Assembly (NCBI RefSeq): GCF_000149955.1
Contig: NC_030995.1
Location: forward strand, 992,001 to 1,056,000
Length of the DNA: 64,000 nucleotides
Source: Fusarium oxysporum f. sp. lycopersici 4287
Taxonomy: Eukaryota; Ascomycota; Sordariomycetes; Hypocreales; Nectriaceae
Direction of reading: 5' to 3'
Below the pieces are notes generated by a model that saw only the letters and a program-made list of their open reading frames with translations, searched no databases and had not been told where the DNA came from. The position numbers and the translations under genes were made by a program. Positions within the stretch are counted from its first letter, which is position 1; every line of letters begins with the position of its first letter. Of this stretch, positions 1-13,631 are shown piece by piece.

Positions 1-1632
1 ATTATAGAAATGAAATGAGATGACGGGCCGGTCTTGATCTCTTCTTTTCTCCTTTCTCTAACATTAAGCTAGAGCTTCACTCAGGCTGGGCGCTTGTGGG
101 ACCGGCTTGGCCTGGGCTGTTTGGAAGGTGCCTGCCAGGTCGCGAGATCACGTAAGCGGCTTAGTTCATCGACGCCTGTTTATCCCTTATCCAAGGCACT
201 GAGGTGCGAGTATAAAACCCAAATGAAATCCTCATTGATTTACGACTTGGAGATCAAATCATCTGCATGTGCAAGTGCTTTATCATAGACTCGTATCATC
301 GATGGATGTGTCAGCTCTAAACCCTTGGTCTCTCCTTTTCATTTGCAGTCCCTTGCTTGTCCAGAAAGCCTAACCTAGACCCCGACTTCATCGAGGCCAT
401 CCACCTGTTTGTTTGGCTTTAAACGCCTAATGACGACTCGAATCTTGTTGGAAGCATTCATAAGGCATATTGATTAAATTCTCGGCATCTTTATTGTCAA
501 GGAGTAAGGTTCGGTTTTAGATTGTCACAGTTGTTAAGATCGTTCCTCATGAACTCCACCCATAATAAACTAGTATGGCAAGCAGCTAGGTCGGCATGTT
601 CCTAACATCCATCACTTCATGACTTCAAAACCAAGAAGAGCGGCGAAAATCCAGAGGTGCCTTGGCTCCTCAGTAAAATCACCATGATTATAAAGCGTTC
701 TGATGACATGCTCTAGTGGATCTAAGCGACTGTGACTATGGGCTTACCGACAGAAGAAAGAGGGAAAGGACCAGGTTACAAGAATGTGCATTAAGACTAC
801 AACATTATGATATGCGACCAGGTTTGTAAGGAGTATCGGGTTAAAAAAAAAAAGGTCCTGCATATCTGAAAGCGGTCAGTGATTAATTCGTAGGTTGCAA
901 TGGGAGCGAGCGACATTGATGCGGTTAGTCCTATCCCAGGCAACGCAAAAACCCAGCTATACGGATATGTGCTATGAAGAGATATAGATGATGCAGCCAT
1001 CCTTCTACTACATCATGCGGTTACTAGTCCTGGCCTATCACATCAGAATGTGTCCGGATTCGGTAGCTGACAATTACATCTACGACTTGAAGCTTTCTTT
1101 GTTGTTGCCTATTCCATCCATTAGTATTAAGTTGGCAAATTACACACTAAGGCACATAAGTTAGCTCTGACCAACAATCGACTCAAGAACAGCCATTTTT
1201 GGGGACAGGTTGCATTCCCTTGATTTTTATACTGGAACCTAGCAGTAATGCGAACAGCACTACTTTCGCTGTCTGGCCACAGTGGCAGAGTGGGTGTTTT
1301 CTTTGTGCGACCGCTAGGTGACTACCTCCACTAACAAAGAGGCGTCTAATCCTAGGCTCCTCCCCCCCTACCTGAAAGCATAGGTAGCTCCAGTTAGAAT
1401 TTAGCCCAGCCAGCCCAGTCTTTACCCCTCGGCACGGGGACTGGACGTCGAGGTACAAACAACCGCCTATCGCCAGAGCCGCGCATTCTCTCCCTCTCCA
1501 CATCCCACACCTCAACGACGTCGACTTGTCTTTCTCGCAGCGCCAGCGCACTCGCCTTCAACCTCATCCTCATCTTCGATACACCAACTTGGCTCCTCTC
1601 AGTAATATACCTGAAGAAACACCACCGTAGTC
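1..1632. other. Intergenic, upstream of Rab11 gene
   Basis: No reading frame here has the length, splice signals or family resemblance of a gene. The last 250 bases are rich in C and T, as expected for a fungal promoter and 5' leader of the Rab gene that follows. The far left end may hold the flank of a gene lying outside the window. Confidence 0.5.
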
Positions 1633-2542
<910 letters not shown>

Positions 2543-3484
2543 ATTCCTCGCAGAGCCGTTTGCAGACGGATATAGGGCTTTGGGGGTTTGGGATACCTGG
2601 CGTCTCGTTTGTCCCCGAAAATGCTCCTCGCTAAAGGAGAGTGGAGGAGGCGAGGAATCGTGATACGTCTTTTTTTGATATCAGAAGGCGCGGTTACTTC
2701 GGCTTTCCTTTGTTCTTATTTTTTGTCATGATGGTTGTCTTGGGGTTGATGCGTCCAACGATCGCTGCGACACGGTCATCTTAACGTAGCTGAATGAATT
2801 CTTTATAATGTTCGCCCTCTAATGAGCTGTACCTCTGTACCTCTATACCTTCTGCACCACCTCGCTTGTACCGCATTCGAGTTAAACGCCACAATCTGTG
2901 TACGCCTCCACGTCATGCTGATCAGATCCGACCGGACGTAAACAGTTACTGGCCCTGTGGGTGAATTGGTATCGAATTGATTTAGTAGCTAGTGCACAGC
3001 TCGTTCTCAGGGTCTTCAGTTAGCGGGGCAATTCTCAGTCATCATATGCAGTCCTTAATTAGGTACCACTGGATATTTATCTGATTCTGATGAAGTAGTG
3101 GACGGGCTATCAATCTACTACTAGGCACGATCCGATCTACTCTACTTATCCTCATCTCACGCAATGCATTCCTAAGGTTTAGATCAAAGCTTTCTGAGTG
3201 GCTCTGCTTCAGAAAACATGTGCTACTGCATGTCCCCTGGACTGTAGAGGACCCCCTGGCACGGCTTGTCTTGACTGCTAGAGCGGTGTCGCGGCCCCAC
3301 CTTGATACCTCCAGCACCCCCACTCTCTTATCGCGACCTTTCAATTCTTATCGAGACTCAGCCGACCAAATTTTTTTGGAAAATTGTCCGCCGCGTCGCA
3401 AAGCCTGGTCCAGTAAAATCATCACCAAGTTAACACAGCTTTTTCGATAACCGATCTCAATCGCAACGTCGGGATTCAATCAAA
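2543..3484. other. Intergenic between Rab11 gene and BRX1
   Basis: Contains the 3' UTR of the Rab gene and the promoter of BRX1. I see no further gene or structured RNA. Confidence 0.5.
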
Positions 3485-4519
3485 ATGGCTGCTGTCTACA
3501 AGTCTATCTCTAAGTCCAGCACTACAAAGGCAGAGGCTCCTAGCAATGGCGTCAAGAAGAACAAGCAGAGGGTTCTGATCCTCTCTTCTAGAGGCGTCAC
3601 TTACCGGTAGGTAATCCAACGACTCGGATGCAGGGCGCATTCCACTAACATTGCTACTCCTCTCAAGACATCGCCATCTTCTAAACGACATTGCGGCGAT
3701 GCTCCCCCACAGCCGAAAAGATGCAAAATTCGACTCCAAGACAAAGCTGTACGAACTGAACGAGCTGGCTGAGCTTTACAACTGCAACAACGTGCTCTTC
3801 TTCGAGGCAAGAAAGGGCAAGGATCTATATGTTTGGCTCAGCAAAGTCCCTAACGGACCTACCATCAAGTTCCACCTCCAGAACTGTAAGAGTTGACACC
3901 AGACGATGCTTTTATCCCAGGCTAACACCGAACAGTGCACACTATGGAGGAACTTCACTTCACCGGCAACTGTCTCAAGGGATCGCGGCCCGTTCTCTCC
4001 TTCGACGGCGCTTTCGACAAGCAGCCTCACCTCCGAGTGATCAAGGAGCTCTTCCTCCACACCTTCGGTGTTCCCCAGGGCGCCAGAAAATCCAAGCCTT
4101 TTATCGACCACGTTATGGGATTTAGCTTTGTCGATGGCAAGATCTGGATTCGCAACTATCAAATCAACGAGGTCGAGGCGACAGCCAAGGAGGGTGAGGA
4201 GGAGGAAGAGACAACCAAGTCTCAATCTGGCAAGCCTGATACCGATATCAACCTGGTCGAGATCGGTCCCCGATTCGTCTTGACACCGATCGTGATCCAG
4301 GAGGGCTCTTTCGGTGGACCCATTATCTATGAAAACAAGGAATTTGTGTCACCAAACCAGGTCCGAGCCGATATTCGAAGGACAAAGGCCTCGCGACACA
4401 ACGCCCGCGCAGAGAAAGAGGTGGAGCGACGGGTCAGGAAGGGCGACCTCGGACTGCGATCTGTTGGCGGCCAGCGACCGGCCAAGGATGAGCTGGATAC
4501 TAAGATGTTGTTCGCCTAA
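3485..4519 (+). CDS. BRX1: Ribosome biogenesis protein BRX1 (Brix domain)
   Basis: Nucleolar assembly factor for the 60S ribosomal subunit, acting with Ebp2 on early pre-60S particles (established for yeast Brx1). Three exons: 3485-3606, 3668-3885 and 3936-4519, giving 307 residues. The second intron ends with a clear branch point (GCTAACACCG) before the CAG. The Brix domain covers roughly residues 28-240: it opens with VLILSSRGVTYRHRHLLNDI and includes KPFIDHVMGFSF, the hallmark of the BRX1 branch, and VEIGPRFVLTPI. A glutamate-rich loop (GEEEEETT) interrupts the domain and the basic C-terminal tail ends in DTKMLFA. The length is close to that of other BRX1 proteins. Nothing is missing, and the start has only a short lysine/serine-rich leader before the domain. 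Confidence 0.95.
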
Positions 4520-5507
4520 ACTTTTTGATACCTTACCTGCCGATATAACCAAGTACTTACTGGCTTGATCCATTGGGTCTGAACACCGGGACGGGGTGTT
4601 GGAGTTTTAGGTCATACTGCGTTTTTATTTGCCAAAAGAGAGAATATTATACTTTAGTTATCGCTAACGACGCCGTTCGTCTTATTTTGTCCTCCCTGAT
4701 TGTATTCCCCCCGGTCACTCACTAGGTAATAGAGTAATCAAAAGTACTAAGGCTCAGTTCAGGGTTGTCAGGTCCTGAAGGCTATCGCATCATCACTTAG
4801 CCCGCCCGGATGAAACTCGGTAGATTGTTATCAGTGCGCAACCCAAGTCGCGACTCTGTCATGACCTATATCAGTCGTCCCCCTTTCCTTCTTCATCCTC
4901 ATCCTCACTGTATATTCAATCAGTGCATATTGCAGACGCGCATTGCACTTGAATACAGCCATGAGAATCACAGTTACCCAAAAACCGATGCCTGTGTGCA
5001 TCTCTACTTCTGTCTCAAGCCCCAGCGCCGGGGTGGCTGAACAATAAGCCCCGTATTATTGACGCTTTAGGTGACTCAACAGTGAGATACCTTGAAGCGA
5101 CGAGGGCCAGACTGCTCTTATAACAACACTTTTCTCATATCAACTCTCTCCCAGTGAAGACGAGTACAATCCGAGGATAGAGCAACTTGGTTTTCTTGAA
5201 TCTTGGTTCCTCTACAACGTGTGCCAAAACACCATTACAAGTAAACAAAATGCAAAGTCTATCAGGTCCGTCCTTTTCTTCCCCTTTCCAGGCATAATTT
5301 CATGCCTAACTTCCTCATAGCACCCGTCAGATCGGCGACCCTGGTTCTGTAGTGAGATTGTATAATCACGTACGTGGTGTACAGACGAGGACCGTTATTG
5401 TCGTCTTTACCTGCAGATATTTTGTCCATTCCAAAACCCAATTTTTTACAATTCGACCGAACATTTTCCCCATATATCCCCAATCCCTTTATATCAGACG
5501 TCCGATC
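4520..5507. other. Intergenic and leader of F-box-like gene, with a short upstream ORF
   Basis: Holds the BRX1 3' UTR and the leader of the next gene. A 15-codon ORF (5250-5297) begins in a good context (aaaATGc) and is followed by splice-like signals, GTCCGT at 5266 and CTAAC before CATAG at 5316-5320. No other gene is visible. Confidence 0.45.
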
Positions 5508-6869
5508 ATGGTAAATTCTGTAAACATGGCACTGAAGATGCCAAAAAACCACCGCCTGACTGGGCTTCCAACTGAGATCCTTTTGGACATCTATCAACAA
5601 CTAGACCTGGATGGTGTTTTCAACCTTTGCGCCACTCACAGGACGCTACATGAACTCTTCGACAAGAGAAAGGCCTCGATCTTACTTCCTGTCCTTGTCA
5701 GGGAGTTCAGTCCGTTTGATGAGCTCCTTCAGGTTTATACGGCTTCAGTTGAGGATCTTGATTCCCGCGGTGGACTGTATGCTCCACGCAGAGTCGTGTT
5801 TAAACGATTCCTTGGAGACACTGGAATGGTGTTAGCTCCGCGTTCAGAGCATCAGCCTGTTGTGTCAGCGGACGCTGTTGAAGGATTCATCACGCTGAAC
5901 AAGCCAGGCAAACCTATCATACCCCGCGCTCAACCACTGAAAACTGTTGTTCTGACTGAGAACGATCTGAAGCCACTTCTCGGCTACTGTTCCCTTGTAC
6001 TGAGATGGCAAGCCAGGTTCCCTCAGATGAGATGGTTCCATGAGCCCGAAAATTGTCGTCTGCTTCGCGAGCACGAGGCTGAGAGGTTCCGCAGAGCCAT
6101 GTATCGATGGTGGCTCTATGGCTTCTACTTTCACGGAGACTTCCCCCGACCTCGTGTTGGCCTTCCAGAGCCTGGCGTGGATGACGTTAGACTAAGTCAA
6201 CTTCGATTATACTCTACATGCGAGCTGGTAGAGCTGATGGACCTGGTCGAAACCATGAAGGATGTCGTCCTCCACTATCTCTGCCCGCGGCTTGACCCTA
6301 ATCAAGACGAATATGTAGGTTTGCACTAAGACCTTCGGGGCTCATTACTGACATGCCATTAGGAGGGCTGCGATTCGTATCTTTATGATGTTGTCGACCG
6401 ACCTGACTCCTTGGCAAGAGGCTGGCGGGATCAGAGTCGTTGGGGCCGTATTGTAAAGACTTACTGCAAACTTGGCCCTAAAGATCTTATGCATCTATTT
6501 GAGAACATCTATAGCTACCCTCGAAAACGCCTTATTACGGAAGCCCGGTCTCTTCAACCAAATCTCACTTTCGACCAAGAATCTATCTCGGTGTCAACAC
6601 AATGTGTCCTGGATGAGCGACAGTGGTCCTTGAACATGCCTACTTTGCCTCTGGATGGCCTAGGAGGTGTGATTGACTGGGATGATGAGCGCGACGCTGA
6701 ACGCGTCAAGTTCGGAAGTGATGCCAGTCTGGATGGGACATTGCCAGGGGGAGCTCGGATGCTTCGGTCTTCATCTCACTACTCGCCTCGTGGGGATGAT
6801 GGATCTTATCTGGAGGATGTCCAGCGACAGACAAGGATGGAGGGTAGGTATATGGTTTCGTTCGCTTAG
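5508..6869 (+). CDS. F-box-like domain protein
   Basis: Probable substrate receptor of an SCF-type ubiquitin ligase; the substrate is unknown. Two exons, 5508-6314 and 6363-6869, joined in phase 0 by a 48-nt intron (GTAGGT...ATTAG), give 437 residues. The F-box-like segment lies at about residues 16-50, starting LTGLPTEILLDIYQQLDLDG and followed by VFNLCATHRTLHELF, the usual pattern of these fungal proteins. The rest has no repeat or domain that I recognise; it is moderately charged, with a C-terminus rich in D, R and S. The start is uncertain: ATG 5508 is the first in this frame near the domain, ATG 5526 is seven codons before the motif region, and a spliced start from ATG 5250 cannot be excluded. 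Confidence 0.75.
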
Positions 6870-8033
6870 GCCTGAGTGCCGTCGATAGACATGTTATCGT
6901 TTGTCTAGTTAATCATGAAGTTTATGGATTGTGGCAGTATTTGTTGGGGTAGTGCACGTGGATCGTCAGATGTGATCGGAATTAAGTCCAAGGCTTCTCA
7001 TTTATTAGAAATGGATTCCCTGCTTGAGTAATACCCGTAGTGTCTCCTGAATCGCCCAGATGTTACGTTCTCACCAGTGCATTAACCAGTCGACAGTGAA
7101 TTACTGCCGTAGATTAGGTACTCTTTGTAGCAGCTGGGATAGTCAGGAGAGATATTTCTTCAAAATCGCAGTCCAACCCAATGATTCATGATCAGCAAAT
7201 ACCTAGGTAAGGAACAATGCCCTTTCTACCTAAGGCACCTGAGGTATGGATTGAAGAAAGAAATTATCAACTGTTTGCGGCCAAGCAGTAGCCCCCACTA
7301 ACTTAGAAAGTTAGGTGCCTTATCGATGGAGGGCGGCCGCGGGTCACTCAGTGGCCAGTAGCGCCTGAAACCATAGGGGAGCCCGCGCGCCAAAATCAAC
7401 CTCCACAGCTGAGCCTCACTTCTTCCACTCTCATACATCTAATCTCAGAGCTAATATCAACCACCGCGATTAAACCCGATCGCGCATCTCAACCCACCAC
7501 TTAGCATTGGATTTACTCATATCTCAGTTCTCCAGAACCTTCTTATAAGAGGCTAGCGTATGCACTCACGTCTTTATAACCTCTCCTCGCTGTTGCGATC
7601 GCGCCATACTTAGCAGGGGTAAGTGGATTGTTTTGTTCGGGCTGGCATCATCATCTTTCACATCCTTTTATGTGCTTTGATGCACTCAGCTCTGCAGACC
7701 TAGGCATAATGCTCTTGTATGTGCCTGAGTGCCAAGTAAACCAAGGAGCTTATGCGCTTGTGAAAACAATGGCCAGCCGTGTATCATTTTGGCTCATGTA
7801 ATTCACTTCGCTAACACGCAACTTATCTTTGTTCTCGAGCACCTCCTTTGTTTTCCCAGACAATAATGGTCAACGACTTTTTGTAAACTCGGTCATAAAC
7901 TTTCTAACATGCGTATAGATCCATCTGCTGGTGTTTATTTACTTCAGCAATCCACAGGCTTTGGCTCTCTCGAGTATATTCGCAACTCCTGGGGTCGTCA
8001 GACCTTCAGTGAGGATATTGGAGATTGCCTGCC
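6870..8033. other. Intergenic upstream of HDA1
   Basis: A 1.16-kb promoter and leader region. From 7360 on the sequence becomes pyrimidine-rich with several short ATG-led frames, as in long leaders of fungal regulatory genes. No coding gene is supported. Confidence 0.45.
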
Positions 8034-10462
8034 ATGGAGACAAGTATCACAGATGCTGTTGATCATCCAATGAAGGATGCAGAAGCGCCTAATGGGTTCA
8101 ACCGTACTAGCAACACCAGTATTGACGACGATGATACGGCATCCGAGGATCCATGCGAGGAGGATGAAGATCCACCACCTCAAGATATAACCTTCGACCA
8201 GATGCGTCGTAGAGGTTTGTTGCCAACAGGCTGTTGTTATGATGACCGGATGAAGTTGCATATGAATGCGGACTTTTCACCGAACGCACATCATCCTGAA
8301 GATCCCCGTCGCATCCACGAGATATTCAAGGCGTTCAAGAAGGTTGGCCTCGTCTATACAGGTCCCGAGGCAGAGTTGCCAAGAATTATGCGGGAGTGTC
8401 CCACACGTTATATGTGGCGCATACCTGCTCGTGCTGCCACCCGAGAGGAGATTTGCCTCGCCCATCATCCTGATCACTTTAGCTGGGTAGAAAACCTTGA
8501 CAAGATAAGTTCGGCCGAGCTTCGAGAACTGACTAGGCAATATGATCAAGGGCGGGAATCTCTCTATGTTGGTAGTATGTCTTATCAGGCCGCCCTACTT
8601 TCAGCAGGGGGAGCCATCGAAACCTGCAAGAACGTCGTGACTGGTCAAGTCAAGAACGCATTCGCCGTGATCAGGCCACCAGGCCATCACGCAGAGTTTG
8701 ATGCGCCAATGGGTTTTTGTTTCTTCAACAACGTCCCAGTAGCAGTCAGGGTCTGCCAGCAGGACTATCCAGACATTTGCCGAAAGGTTCTGATCCTGGA
8801 TTGGGATGTTCACCACGGTAACGGTGTCCAAAACATTTTCTATCAGGACCCAAACGTCTTGTATATCTCTCTCCACGTCTACCAGAACGGTCTCTTCTAT
8901 CCCGGTAAACCCCCCAATGATATGACACCGGATGGTGGAATCGACAAATGCGGAACAGATGCTGGCCTGGGTAAAAACATCAATATCGGCTGGCACGACC
9001 AAGGCATGGGTGACGGGGAATACATGGCGGCATTCCAGAAGATTGTGATGCCCATCGCCAAAGAGTTCAACCCGGACCTCGTGGTTATCTCTGCGGGATT
9101 TGATGCTGCTGATGGTGATGAGCTTGGGGGTTGCTTCGTTTCTCCCAGCTGCTACGCTCATATGACACACATGTTGATGTCCTTGGCTGACGGAAAGGTT
9201 GCAGTGTGTCTAGAGGGAGGGTACAATCTTAAGGCTATCTCAGTGTCTGCAGTGGCCGTTGCGAAGACACTCATGGGCGAACCACCACCAAAGATGGAAA
9301 TTCCTAAGATCAATAAGGAGGCCGCACGCATACTTGCCAAGGTTCAAGCTCATCAGGCCCCATATTGGGAGTGTATGAGGGCAGGCATCGTTCGTATTCC
9401 TACCGACATCCAGCCAGCGATATCCAGCCGTCTACATGACGTGATCAGAAACGCCCAGAGGCAGGTTCTGCAAACAAAGCATAACATGATACCTCTTTAC
9501 ATCCAGCGCGAGCATCTATACAAGTCATACGAGAACCAGGTCCTAGTGACACCAGGCCTTCACAAAGAAAAGAAGGTTCTCATTATTATTCACGATCCGT
9601 AAGTCAATTGCATGAGGAGAGGGTTAGGACCAGGGTCTTGACTACTGACATCATCTTTTAGCCCCGAGCTTCTCGCTCAGCCAGATGTTATAGACAGATC
9701 TGTCGACCCTCATAATGCCTGGGTGGTGAGTAGACATTAGTAGTAATACGCGATGCAAGAACTGATAAGAATAGGTCGATGGTGTAACGGACTACATTGA
9801 CTGGGCAGTTGATCAAAAGTTCGGTGTCATGGACGTTAATATCCCAGCCTATGTCACCCACGACGAGGTCTGTGATTACATTCATTAGTAGTGGTTTATC
9901 TCTAACCCTTGGTATAGGAATCCGACTCTTATGTACCTGGTTTCAAAGAGAAGGCTCTCACAGAACAGATCCAGACGTTGGTATGTTACCTGTGGGACAA
10001 TTACTTGCAGCTTTACGATGCCGATCACATTTTCGTCATGGGCGTTGGCAATGCATATCTTGGAGTCAAAGTCCTTCTCATTAACCGAGGTAAGTCGACT
10101 CGTTGACATAAGCCTCTATCTCAAATAATTTCTAAAACGAAATAGATTGCAAGTCAAGAATCTCTGGGGTGGTAAACTTTGCCAATGGAACGCTCAGGCC
10201 AGTCAAGTCAGAGTTTGATTCAGATCTATCGTCGTGGTATAAAGAGAACTCACGAGTCTACATTGCAGGCGATCATGCATGCTGGGCTGATCCTGATCTG
10301 ACTCGGAAAGTCAACAAACGACGCTTCGGGACAGTCGTCCGTAGTCCAATGTTTGGTCTGAACAAGATGATGGCGCATCATGCCAAGGAGGCACGGGAGT
10401 GGATCCTTGAGAGGGTCGAAGAAGTAGCAGATGCTGATATGACTGAAGATGAAAAGTCATAA
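8034..10462 (+). CDS. HDA1: Class II histone deacetylase HDA1
   Basis: Zn-dependent lysine deacetylase of the Hda1 class, a nuclear corepressor acting on histones H3 and H2B tails. Five exons: 8034-9598, 9662-9725, 9775-9867, 9918-10089 and about 10146-10462, giving 736 residues. The start ATG 8034 has an ideal context (gccATGg). The deacetylase domain spans about residues 90-430. Seen: RPPGHHAEFDAPMGFCFFNN near residue 214, DWDVHHGNG near 256 (Zn and charge-relay ligands), SAGFDAADGD and CLEGGYNL near the C-terminal edge. After residue about 510, the spliced exons encode an Arb2-like domain (IHDPPELLAQPDVIDRS onward), the dimerisation and nucleosome-binding part known from yeast Hda1. All catalytic residues expected for the class are present. 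The acidic N-terminus carries a D/E-rich stretch. Position 10146 is set by reading frame and may be off by a base or two. Confidence 0.95.
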
Positions 10463-10942
10463 ACGCGGTCTCGGAAATGATGTTATTTACAAGTTAGGAG
10501 AAGCTGGGTGTTCCCCTTGTATAGTGGGAATGTTCTTGCTCTTGCAGGTCTTGGTGAGTAGCGCAACTGGAGATAGAGTCTGTTTTTCTTATGTGTGTTA
10601 GTATATACCTCTAGGCAGCGTTTTTGTACCGGTATCATATTTATCACCTGGAAGTCATAATAACTGTCGCACGAGTATGACATGTCATGTTCCTGGTCTT
10701 GAAGCAATACAGTGTGTACAGTATGTGTATGTCTCCAATGAGACTGTGCTTATCTGCTATCGGGTTAGTCACGGAAGTCGGGATGTCGAATCTCCGACCT
10801 CCCTGCTTTGGTCCTCCATTTTTGGAGGCTCCATTGACCCATCTTGCGACTCGCACGCGTGCTTGCGCTTTCATAAAGCCAAATCACAACGCATCGACAG
10901 AAGCGCTTGCCGTGCATCATATCTATCCTGAGTAAGGCAAGA
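10463..10942. other. Intergenic between HDA1 and RS-rich gene
   Basis: HDA1 3' UTR plus the promoter of the next gene. No gene is visible. Confidence 0.5.
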
Positions 10943-13631
10943 ATGGATCGCGACCGAGGTCGAAGGTGAGTTATAAACCGTTTGCTTCTCTGTATTGCAT
11001 CTTGCGTTCTTCTTCATCATCACCATCATCGTTACATCTCCCATCGTTTTGCGACACCATTTCGGCATCTCCAGCACCACCCGCGGACACCCTCGAAACA
11101 CGCTACACGATGACCTACCACTTTGAGCAATGCGACTTGTTCGACCCACGTCGCGTGCTGTGGCCCCGGACCCAGACTCGAGGGAATATCGATCAACCGA
11201 ACGATCGTTCGATGGCTGGTGATATCGTGAGGGGGGAGGACGGCAGCGACTTTCACGAAATCATCAAAGATGCCTCCGAGTTCGAGCAGGCGCCTGGCGA
11301 GCTTGTGCAGAGGAATGTCGAACGACATTGGAACATTCGCTCTATTTGGTTGGTCACCTGCGGATGGCCAAGCCATCGGCATCAACCAGGCCATGAACCA
11401 ATAGCGATTCAGATGATTGTCCATCTATTCTCCTATTCAGTATATCACTTCGGTCGCTCTGTCGTTCGGGTTACCACGAGGGACCAAAACATGCATGTTC
11501 ATGGGAACGAGTCGTGCTTTTGGTTCGACCCATTCCGACCCATATCCTAGGAGATGATGCTAGGTTTCCACCCATTTTGCCAGCATTACGTCCCACTCCA
11601 CAGGCTCGTCAGAGCGAGGATGGAGAGCATTGCTGCAACCACAGGGAGTTATGCTTGGGAGCGTGTCAAACAACGCTGGCCGGTTTATAAAGGGATTCTA
11701 GACCGGCGTGTCAACACTCAACCGTGGTTTCGCATAACCAAGATGTTACCAGGATTAGAGACTGTACGCCTGCCTTCCTACTCGCCTTAACCATGGCACG
11801 ATATTTAGCCTGCCCTCTGCCAGAAATTGGCAAGGACCTTAACGATGCAGCATGCCACAGGACTCGAATTATTCTACGCTTATTCATCTGCGTCTTGTTT
11901 TTGTTTTCTTTCTTTCTTTCTTTCTTTCCTTGTTCTCATAGCGTTCTCTATTCCACAATCTCAGAGTCTTTTAAACTTCAAAGCGCAATTACTAACATGA
12001 AAAAAAAAAAAAAAAGGTTTGATGATGGGGAAGTCGTTAGATACGGCGCTGGAGAGTCATGGAGGCCCACTCCTCGAGACCGGTCGCCTAGGCGGGTTAG
12101 AAGTCCGGTTAGAGAGCGAGCAAGGAGCCCGCGACCTAGAAGTCCACGTCCCCGAAGTCCAATTCCTTCTGGATCCGATAGCTATGTGCCGGGCAGATAC
12201 CCACCACGTCGTAGGTCGAGAAGTGGAGGAGACCGATACCGGCGAGAGCGATCAAGAGAACGAGAGAGTCCGCGCCGGCGGGAGCGTAGTAGGTCTATGC
12301 GGCGGCCGTCTCCCCGACGTAGCTTGTCCCGGAGAGTTTCTCCTCCGCGTGGAGCGGATAGATATGAAAGGCCCCGGTCTCCTGCCCCTGGCAGAGATTG
12401 GGAACGCGATCGTGAGAGGGTCAGAGATCGAGAATGGGACCGTGACAGAGTACGCGATAGGGGACGTGACTTCGAGCGGCGTGACGAAAGGTGAATTTAC
12501 TTGCCCCATGTTGATAGCGTGGGACTAACTGACAAAAGGCGGCGATCTAGGTCTCCATTTGGTGTGATTCGCCGCGACAGAACTCCTCCTGTGCGGTCTC
12601 CCGTGACAGGTCCTCGTGGTGGCTCATATAGACCACGTTCACGTTCCATGAGTCGAAGGGGAAATGACCGGTGGCAGTCATACAGGCGTGTCAGCCCCCC
12701 GAGAGAATCTGGAATCTCATCTGCGATCACTTCTCAGTCAGCTTCTGGAAGATCGTCACCGCGACCGAGTTCCGTGAGAGCTCGTTCACCACTTCAATCT
12801 CGAGAAGAGTCTCCTCATCATCATGCTATGTCTGGTGCGGCACCACCAAGGGAGGCACCAAGACCTGGACCTTATGATACAAACACATCAGCCCCCGCTC
12901 GATCACCGCCACGAGGCCCTGCAGCGCTGAGAGCACCTCCAACCGGCCCTGCAGCAAACAGAAATCCCGCAGCGCCAGTATCTTCACCAGCCCTGCCTCC
13001 TCCCGCTCGGACTCAGACACCTACGGCTCCTCCTCTACGTTCAGGTACCACGAGCCCAACAGTCCCCCCAGCTGGCCCGCGAGGTTATGTGCCTCCAGCT
13101 AGAGGTGGTTTTGCCCCCCGAGGAGGCAGAGGTGGTTGGAATCAAGCACCAGCAAGACACATTTCAGGACCTTCACCGACTCCTCCAACTCCCAGTGGAC
13201 CTTCAGCTATTCCCACTGGCCCACGCGCGACTCCGTCAAATACATCGTCAGCCTCAACAACGACGCAATCTCGACCGTTCAACCCTCCGACTGGACCATC
13301 GGCTCAACATGCTGGTGGCGCACGGCAGACTTTGGCGCAATCCATGCTTGCGACGCTGCCCCCCATCATCCCTGGCGGCAAGTTGGATCCTTCCATGACG
13401 CCTCTCGCTCTTGGCGTAACTCGAGAACTTGAGCCACATTATCGCAAGTTGAAGGACGAGGAGGAAAAGTTGCGAGATGAACTGCATGCGAAGCAAGAGC
13501 GGCTACGAAAAAGCCTTTACACGTGGAATAGACTCGAACGTGACTCGCGAGCGTGGGAGATGCGGAGTGACCTGAGCGAGAAGAGCATGAAGAGCCTTGC
13601 TGGTGAAGGCATGGGTGGTGCTGCATTTTAA
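10943..13631 (+). CDS. Arginine/serine- and proline-rich nuclear protein (SRRM-like)
   Basis: Likely nuclear, RNA-processing-associated protein; the exact role is unknown. Proposed exons: 10943-10965, 12017-12490 and 12539-13631, giving 529 residues. The first exon encodes only MDRDRGR plus two bases; joining GTGAGT at 10966 to the acceptor at 12016 yields MDRDRGRRFDDGEVVRYGAG. The first 240 residues are dense in RS, SP and RE/RD dipeptides (RSPRPRSP, RERSRERES), the middle is proline/alanine-rich with an RGG-like patch (PARGGFAPRGGRGGW), and the last 80 residues form a charged, coiled-coil-like segment (LKDEEEKLRDELHAKQERLR). No RRM is present. Alternative: translation from ATG 11998 (MKKKKKRFDD), which would make the upstream exon a leader. 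The spliced model is preferred because a perfect TACTAAC lies 20 nt before the acceptor. Confidence 0.75.
10966..12016 (+). other. Long first intron of the RS-rich gene (proposed)
   Basis: About 1,051 nt between a consensus GTGAGT donor and an AG that follows fifteen A residues. A perfect TACTAAC branch point (11990-11996) and a (TTTC)n polypyrimidine stretch (about 11905-11928) lie just upstream. It is roughly twenty times the length of the other introns in this window. Retention would stop translation at once (AGG TGA after codon 8). Open frames exist inside on both strands, but none resembles a known protein. Confidence 0.6.

Noticed and set aside
8601..9170. 189-codon open frame antisense to HDA1
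   Set aside because: It lies fully within the conserved deacetylase exon and has no domain; it is explained by codon bias on the other strand.
10966..11550. 194-codon open frame inside the long intron of the RS-rich gene
   Set aside because: It begins with GTG at the splice donor, has no family resemblance, and a 130-codon frame exists on the opposite strand over the same bases.
12000..12016. Poly(A) run taken as a sign of a retroposed copy
   Set aside because: The downstream gene has its own intron at 12491-12538 and a branch point precedes the run, so an intron end explains it better.
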